From: Prevotella sp.
GTDB taxonomy: Bacteria; Bacteroidota; Bacteroidia; Bacteroidales; Bacteroidaceae
Assembly: GCA_017554105.1 (NCBI GenBank)
Contig: JAFZIY010000019.1
Coordinates: 109,675-173,674 of the forward strand
Direction: 5' to 3'
DNA length: 64,000 nucleotides
Translations under genes and position numbers: made by a program
Notes under the pieces: model-generated
Databases searched by the model: none
Told to the model about the DNA's origin: nothing
Seen by the model: the letters and a program-made list of their open reading frames with translations, nothing else
Shown: one piece after another, positions 59,790 through 64,000 of the stretch
How positions within the stretch are numbered: the stretch's first letter is position 1
How the letters are laid out: every line of letters starts with the position of its first letter

Positions 59790-61310
59790 ATGGCAAAGAA
59801 AGCATTACTTATGATTCTCGACGGATGGGGAATCGGAAAACATGGCAAGGGTGACGTAATCTTTAATACCCCGACGCCTTATCTTGATTATCTAACTGCT
59901 GTTTCGGCTCACTCACAACTTATGGCTTCGGGCGAGGATGTTGGTCTTCCTGACGGTCAGATGGGTAACTCTGAGGTGGGTCACCTCAATATCGGTGCCG
60001 GTAGAATTGTCTATCAGGACCTCGTAAAGATAAACCGCGCCTGCAAGGACGGCTCAATAATGGAGAATCCGCAGGTGAAGGCTGCATTCACTTATGCCAA
60101 GGAGAACAACAAGAAACTCCACTTGATGGGTCTGACCTCCGACGGTGGCGTTCACTCAAGCCTCGACCATCTCTTCAAACTCATCGAGATAGGTAAGGCA
60201 TACGGACTGAAGAACCAGGTATTCGTACACTGTTACATGGATGGTCGCGACACCGACCCCCGCTCTGGAAAGGGATTCATCGAGCAGGTGCAGAAGGTGT
60301 GCGACGCCAACGACGCTGCAATAGCATCTATAGTAGGCCGCTTCTATGCCATGGATCGTGACAAGCGATGGGAACGTGTGAAGGAAGGCTACGACCTCAT
60401 TGTCAACGGCGTTGGCAAGCAGGCTACTGATATGGTGCAGGCAATGCAGGAAAGTTATGACGACGGCGTGACCGACGAGTTCATTAAGCCTATACATAAC
60501 AGTGGCGTCAACGGTTGCATCGAAGAAGGTGACGTTGTAATCTTCTTCAACTTCCGCAACGACCGCGCCAAGGAAATGACAATAGTACTGACTCAGGAGG
60601 ATATGCCAGAGCAGGGCATGAAGACCATTCCTGGCTTGCAGTACTACTGCATGACACCTTACGATGCTAAGTTCACAGGTGTGCATATCCTCTTCCCGAA
60701 AGAGAACGTTGAGGATACACTGGGCGAATATCTCAGCAAGAAAGGTCTCAAGCAGTTGCATACGGCAGAGACCGAGAAGTATGCCCACGTGACATTCTTC
60801 TTCAACGGAGGTCGTGAGGCACCTTACGAAGGCGAGGACCGTATCCTTGTTGCCTCTCCCAAGGTTGCTACATACGACCTGAAGCCCGAGATGAGCGCAT
60901 ACGAGGTTAAGGACAAGCTGGTTGGTGCCATCAATACTCAGGAGTATGACTTCATCGTTGTGAACTTCGCCAACGGCGATATGGTGGGACATACCGGTGT
61001 GTATAACGCCATTGCAAAGGCTGTCTGGGCTGTTGACAACTGCGTGCGTGAGGTAATAGAGGCTGCAAAGGCAAACGACTATGAGGCAATAATCATCGCC
61101 GACCACGGCAATGCTGACAATGCCATCAATGCCGACGGCACACCGAATACCGCACACTCGCTCAATCCTGTGCCATTTATTTATGTGACAAACAATAACT
61201 CGGCAACGGTGAAGGACGGACGTCTTGCCGATGTCGCTCCTTCCATTCTCCATATCATGGGATTGGAGCAGCCATCCGACATGACCGGTGAGAATCTGAT
61301 TGTTGACTAA
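59790..61310 (+). CDS. gpmI: 2,3-bisphosphoglycerate-independent phosphoglycerate mutase
   Basis: 506 residues, usual length. It opens with [12 protein letters not shown] (metal-binding Asp), and the catalytic serine lies in [16 protein letters not shown] (S61). Other metal and substrate motifs are [41 protein letters not shown] and [13 protein letters not shown]. It interconverts 3- and 2-phosphoglycerate in glycolysis with two manganese ions. It is monocistronic with its own promoter, divergent from the lipoprotein operon. Confidence 0.97.
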   Translation: MAKKALLMILDGWGIGKHGKGDVIFNTPTPYLDYLTAVSAHSQLMASGEDVGLPDGQMGNSEVGHLNIGAGRIVYQDLVKINRACKDGSIMENPQVKAAFTYAKENNKKLHLMGLTSDGGVHSSLDHLFKLIEIGKAYGLKNQVFVHCYMDGRDTDPRSGKGFIEQVQKVCDANDAAIASIVGRFYAMDRDKRWERVKEGYDLIVNGVGKQATDMVQAMQESYDDGVTDEFIKPIHNSGVNGCIEEGDVVIFFNFRNDRAKEMTIVLTQEDMPEQGMKTIPGLQYYCMTPYDAKFTGVHILFPKENVEDTLGEYLSKKGLKQLHTAETEKYAHVTFFFNGGREAPYEGEDRILVASPKVATYDLKPEMSAYEVKDKLVGAINTQEYDFIVVNFANGDMVGHTGVYNAIAKAVWAVDNCVREVIEAAKANDYEAIIIADHGNADNAINADGTPNTAHSLNPVPFIYVTNNNSATVKDGRLADVAPSILHIMGLEQPSDMTGENLIVD

Positions 61311-61444
61311 AGGGTCAGAAGATTTTTTAATAACGTGAATTCAACAAATACAAAATAAGGAAAGCTGTGTGTCAAATGTTCTCCGAACATTGACGCATGG
61401 CCCTGCTTTTCATCCGCATCTTGGAGAAAAAATATCAAATCAAT

Positions 61445-64000
61445 ATGAATACCCAACCAACTACATCGTCATTCATCGTGAGGGCGGCCGTGCTGCTGCT
61501 CACAGTGCTCACAACCACAGGAGCATGGGCGCAAAGCTCCACCACCGTCTCGACGGAGGATCTACTGAATAAGGCCATCACCGATGGTGCCACGAACATT
61601 CAACTTACTGAAGACATCAAACTCAACAAATTCCTCAACATCAACGGGATCACCGTGACTATCGACCTGAACGGCCACAGACTCTACCGCGAACTCGACA
61701 GCAGCTCTGATGATGGCCACATTTTCTGGGTTCACAACAACGGCAACCTAACCCTTGCGGACAACAGCAGCACCCATAGCGGCAGCATCGAGGGCGGTAA
61801 TGCCACCAACGGCGGCGGCATCAACGTCTGGCCCGGCTGTTCGCTCACCGTTAGTTACGTTACATTCAAGAACAACAGCGCGAGCGACAACGGCGGTGCC
61901 ATCTTTGTACGAAACGATGCCACCGCCACCATCAGCAATGCCACCTTCATCGGGAACTCCGCAGCCGACCATGCCGGTGCCATCTGGAACAACGGCACAT
62001 TCACGGCTACCGACTGCACCTTTACGGGCAACAGCTCTAGTGACGTGGGCGGCATCTACAACTCTGTGACTACTGACGGTGCGGGCAATGCCACCCTGAC
62101 GGGCTGCACCTTCACGGAGAACCAGGGCACCACAGGTGCGGGTGCTTTGGCCAATGCCATGGGCAATACGGAGATGACCATCGTCGGCTGCACCATTACG
62201 GGCAACACAGCAGGCAGCAACGGCGGCGGCATCTGGAACGGCGGAACTCTCAAAATGCAGGGCACAGTCACGGTGACTGATAATCATCGAAACGACGGCG
62301 TGGTCAGCAACGTGTACCTGAAGGATGAGAAGGTTATCACCCTGGCCGGCGCCCTCACAGAAGGTTCCAGCATCGGCGTGGAATTGGAAAACAACACGGG
62401 TACGTTTACCAGCGGATACAAAGACTTTCATTATTATACAGCCCCCAACACCTTTTTCACCGCCGACCTTTCTGTTGCTTTAAGCGTGGTATTTGACAGC
62501 AATCGTGAGGCATATCTGACCATCATCAACAACAATGATGAATATTACGTTGAGCGGTCGTGGGATAGCACGCACGAGAAAGTGGCCAGCACATATAAGT
62601 TCCTTAAAGGTATTATTGGCTATGACGCCACTCCCGTCGAGGGGCAGTACAAGGAAGTGACAAATGCCCCTGAGAGTTCCCCCAACGAATGGTTCGGCAT
62701 GGGCGGATATAGCGACAACGTAGCCGAATTCTACGTGGTTGAGGGAAACGTGCAACGTGAGACCATCGTCGTGCAGGGCAAGGACGTACATCTTGTCCTC
62801 GCCGACAACGCCACACTTACCCTCACCGGCGGACTGAAGCTGGAGGGCGACAACAAACTCTACATCCACAGCCAGTCGTATGGCGACAACATGGGCCGGC
62901 TGATAGTCACCAACAAATATGAAAAAGCTGCCGGCATCGGCAGCGCACGGGATGATGGTGCCGACAAAACTGTGGGCGAACTGGTCATCTATGGCGGACA
63001 CATCGAGGCTATTGGTGGAGAATATGGCGCAGGCATAGGCTCTTGTAGTGAAAGTGGTAATAAACAACTCTGCAATAAAGTCACCGTCTATGGCGGACAC
63101 ATCGAGGCTACAGGCGGTGAACATGCTGCCGGCATCGGAGGAGGAGCCCGAGCCCACGGAGGTGATTTTATCCTATATGATGGTACCGTGATAGCCATAG
63201 GTGGTGGAGGAACAATCAAAATCGTCAAAGGTAATTGGGCGGCGGCGCTCCTCGGAAGTTATTTAAACGCCGGAGGTGGAGCCGGTGTGGGAGGAGGTGG
63301 TATAACCAATCCTAAATTCGATCCATACGCTGGCTATGGTGGCAACGTGACTATTTATGGCGGTACACTCACGGCCACAGGCCAGTCTGCCGGTGCCGGC
63401 ATCGGTAGTGGTGGTTCTTTTTTTGGTGATTCTCATCAAAATCAACGATGTGGCGGTACATTCACGATGTATGGTGGAACGGTGACAGCCGCTGGCGGTG
63501 GTAGTGAAGCTGGCGCTGCTGCTGGCATCGGAGGAGGTTATCAAAATGGTGGTGGAACGGTCTATGTATCTGGTGGCACAGTGACAGCCACTGGTGGGCA
63601 AGGTGCGGCTGGTATCGGCGGCGGCTACTCAGCAATGGGAAGCGAAGTGACCATCACAGGCGGTACTGTTATCGCCACGACCAGCGTGAAGGAACATTAC
63701 AGCAATAGAGCCATCGGTCCTGGCCAAGGCAGCGATAACTTTGGCACACTGTCCATTGGCGACGCGATGATGGTGGGCGCCGGCAACAGTGGCAGCGTAG
63801 AGCGCATCTATGATGCCGACGAACGCAAGAACGCCTGCTGGTTTCGCTCCTACGCAGAAATTTCGCCCTGCACGCATCCTTCTGGAATCACCTTTACCAT
63901 TAACGATAGTGATACCCACACCTCTCATTGCAAGCACTGCTCTGTGTCGGAAACGGCAGAGCACTTTAACAGCGACGGCAGTGGCACATGCGTCTGCGGC
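61445..64000 (+). CDS. Beta-helix-like surface protein, C-terminus cut by window edge
   Basis: The frame runs from ATG 61445 through 852 codons to the last base, so the 3' end is outside. The signal peptide is MNTQPTTSSFIVRAAVLLLT and on to GAWAQ (residue 30). Residues about 35-310 form a right-handed beta-helix with Pmp-like units (GGAIFVRNDATATISNATF, GNTAGSNGGGIWNGG). Residues about 490-760 carry repeats of the form V-x-I-Y-GG-x(2)-x-A-x-GG-x(3)-AGIG (YGGHIEAIGGEYGAGIG and relatives), six or more copies. A cysteine/histidine-rich stretch near the edge (HTSHCKHCSVSETAEHF) follows. It is probably a surface adhesin or matrix protein; no enzyme motif is seen. Confidence 0.85.
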   Translation, partial: MNTQPTTSSFIVRAAVLLLTVLTTTGAWAQSSTTVSTEDLLNKAITDGATNIQLTEDIKLNKFLNINGITVTIDLNGHRLYRELDSSSDDGHIFWVHNNGNLTLADNSSTHSGSIEGGNATNGGGINVWPGCSLTVSYVTFKNNSASDNGGAIFVRNDATATISNATFIGNSAADHAGAIWNNGTFTATDCTFTGNSSSDVGGIYNSVTTDGAGNATLTGCTFTENQGTTGAGALANAMGNTEMTIVGCTITGNTAGSNGGGIWNGGTLKMQGTVTVTDNHRNDGVVSNVYLKDEKVITLAGALTEGSSIGVELENNTGTFTSGYKDFHYYTAPNTFFTADLSVALSVVFDSNREAYLTIINNNDEYYVERSWDSTHEKVASTYKFLKGIIGYDATPVEGQYKEVTNAPESSPNEWFGMGGYSDNVAEFYVVEGNVQRETIVVQGKDVHLVLADNATLTLTGGLKLEGDNKLYIHSQSYGDNMGRLIVTNKYEKAAGIGSARDDGADKTVGELVIYGGHIEAIGGEYGAGIGSCSESGNKQLCNKVTVYGGHIEATGGEHAAGIGGGARAHGGDFILYDGTVIAIGGGGTIKIVKGNWAAALLGSYLNAGGGAGVGGGGITNPKFDPYAGYGGNVTIYGGTLTATGQSAGAGIGSGGSFFGDSHQNQRCGGTFTMYGGTVTAAGGGSEAGAAAGIGGGYQNGGGTVYVSGGTVTATGGQGAAGIGGGYSAMGSEVTITGGTVIATTSVKEHYSNRAIGPGQGSDNFGTLSIGDAMMVGAGNSGSVERIYDADERKNACWFRSYAEISPCTHPSGITFTINDSDTHTSHCKHCSVSETAEHFNSDGSGTCVCG

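Noticed and set aside
60156-61253. Open frame antisense to gpmI (365 codons)
   Set aside because: Shadow of a highly biased glycolytic gene; C/H/V-rich translation without domains.
61369-61572. Short plus-strand frame overlapping the start of the beta-helix protein
   Set aside because: Out of frame with the signal-peptide-bearing gene that starts at 61445; no support of its own.
61748-64000. Several minus-strand frames across the beta-helix gene
   Set aside because: Produced by the glycine/alanine/threonine-rich repeats of the plus-strand gene.

Overview
The window reads as chromosome of a Prevotella-like gut or rumen member of the Bacteroidota. The signs are promoters with the -7 box TAnnTTTG in place of a sigma-70 -10 box, a SusC/SusD pair, hybrid two-component regulation, many secreted proteins with a short Por-type tail ending in GKKVxVK, and a xylan gene set laid out like the one described in Prevotella bryantii. 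No phage, insertion sequence, rRNA or CRISPR was seen. One tRNA gene, Arg(CCT), is present.

Layout. 1-3.0 kb: minus-strand secreted protein cut by the window edge. 3.5-8.7 kb: rimP-nusA-infB operon with a terminator-like hairpin in its leader and a foreign-looking 'four helix bundle' gene, bounded by inverted repeats, between nusA and infB. 8.7-16.1 kb: SUF iron-sulfur operon sufB-sufC-sufD, a minus-strand secreted protein, sufS and a TPR gene that is followed by a second copy of the sufS 3' end. 16.4-25 kb: lipoprotein, tRNA-Arg, TonB-type outer membrane protein, metG, two small proteins and a carboxypeptidase-regulatory-like protein. 25-32 kb: two M6-type metalloproteases around a WYL regulator, rnhB and a small protein. 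32.4-42.3 kb: SusC/SusD operon with a zinc metallohydrolase lipoprotein, a DUF4302 lipoprotein and a protein with three internal repeats; by content it resembles a RagAB-style peptide or protein uptake locus. 42.5-47.3 kb: family 11 rhamnogalacturonan lyase and a 79-residue protein. 47.5-57.3 kb: xylan locus (GH67, hybrid two-component regulator, and divergently a GPH transporter, GH10 xylanase and GH43). 57.4-59.6 kb: a radical SAM/SPASM enzyme with five small lipoproteins. 59.8-61.3 kb: gpmI. 61.4 kb to the end: a beta-helix-like surface protein cut by the edge.

The most striking candidate system is the radical SAM-lipoprotein operon. Its five tiny lipoproteins are translationally coupled to each other or to the enzyme and all share Y-G-x5-[Y/F]. 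The most unusual DNA-level signals are four. First, a cluster of GC-rich palindromic repeats has invaded the suf operon, and some copies are read in frame inside SufB and SufD. Second, a 125-bp duplicate of the sufS end differs only at synonymous positions. Third, a palindrome family (ACTACGAATTTCACG...) sits in three convergent intergenic gaps. Fourth, a 22-bp tandem repeat occurs at two loci. All assignments come from reading the sequence; no database search was run.
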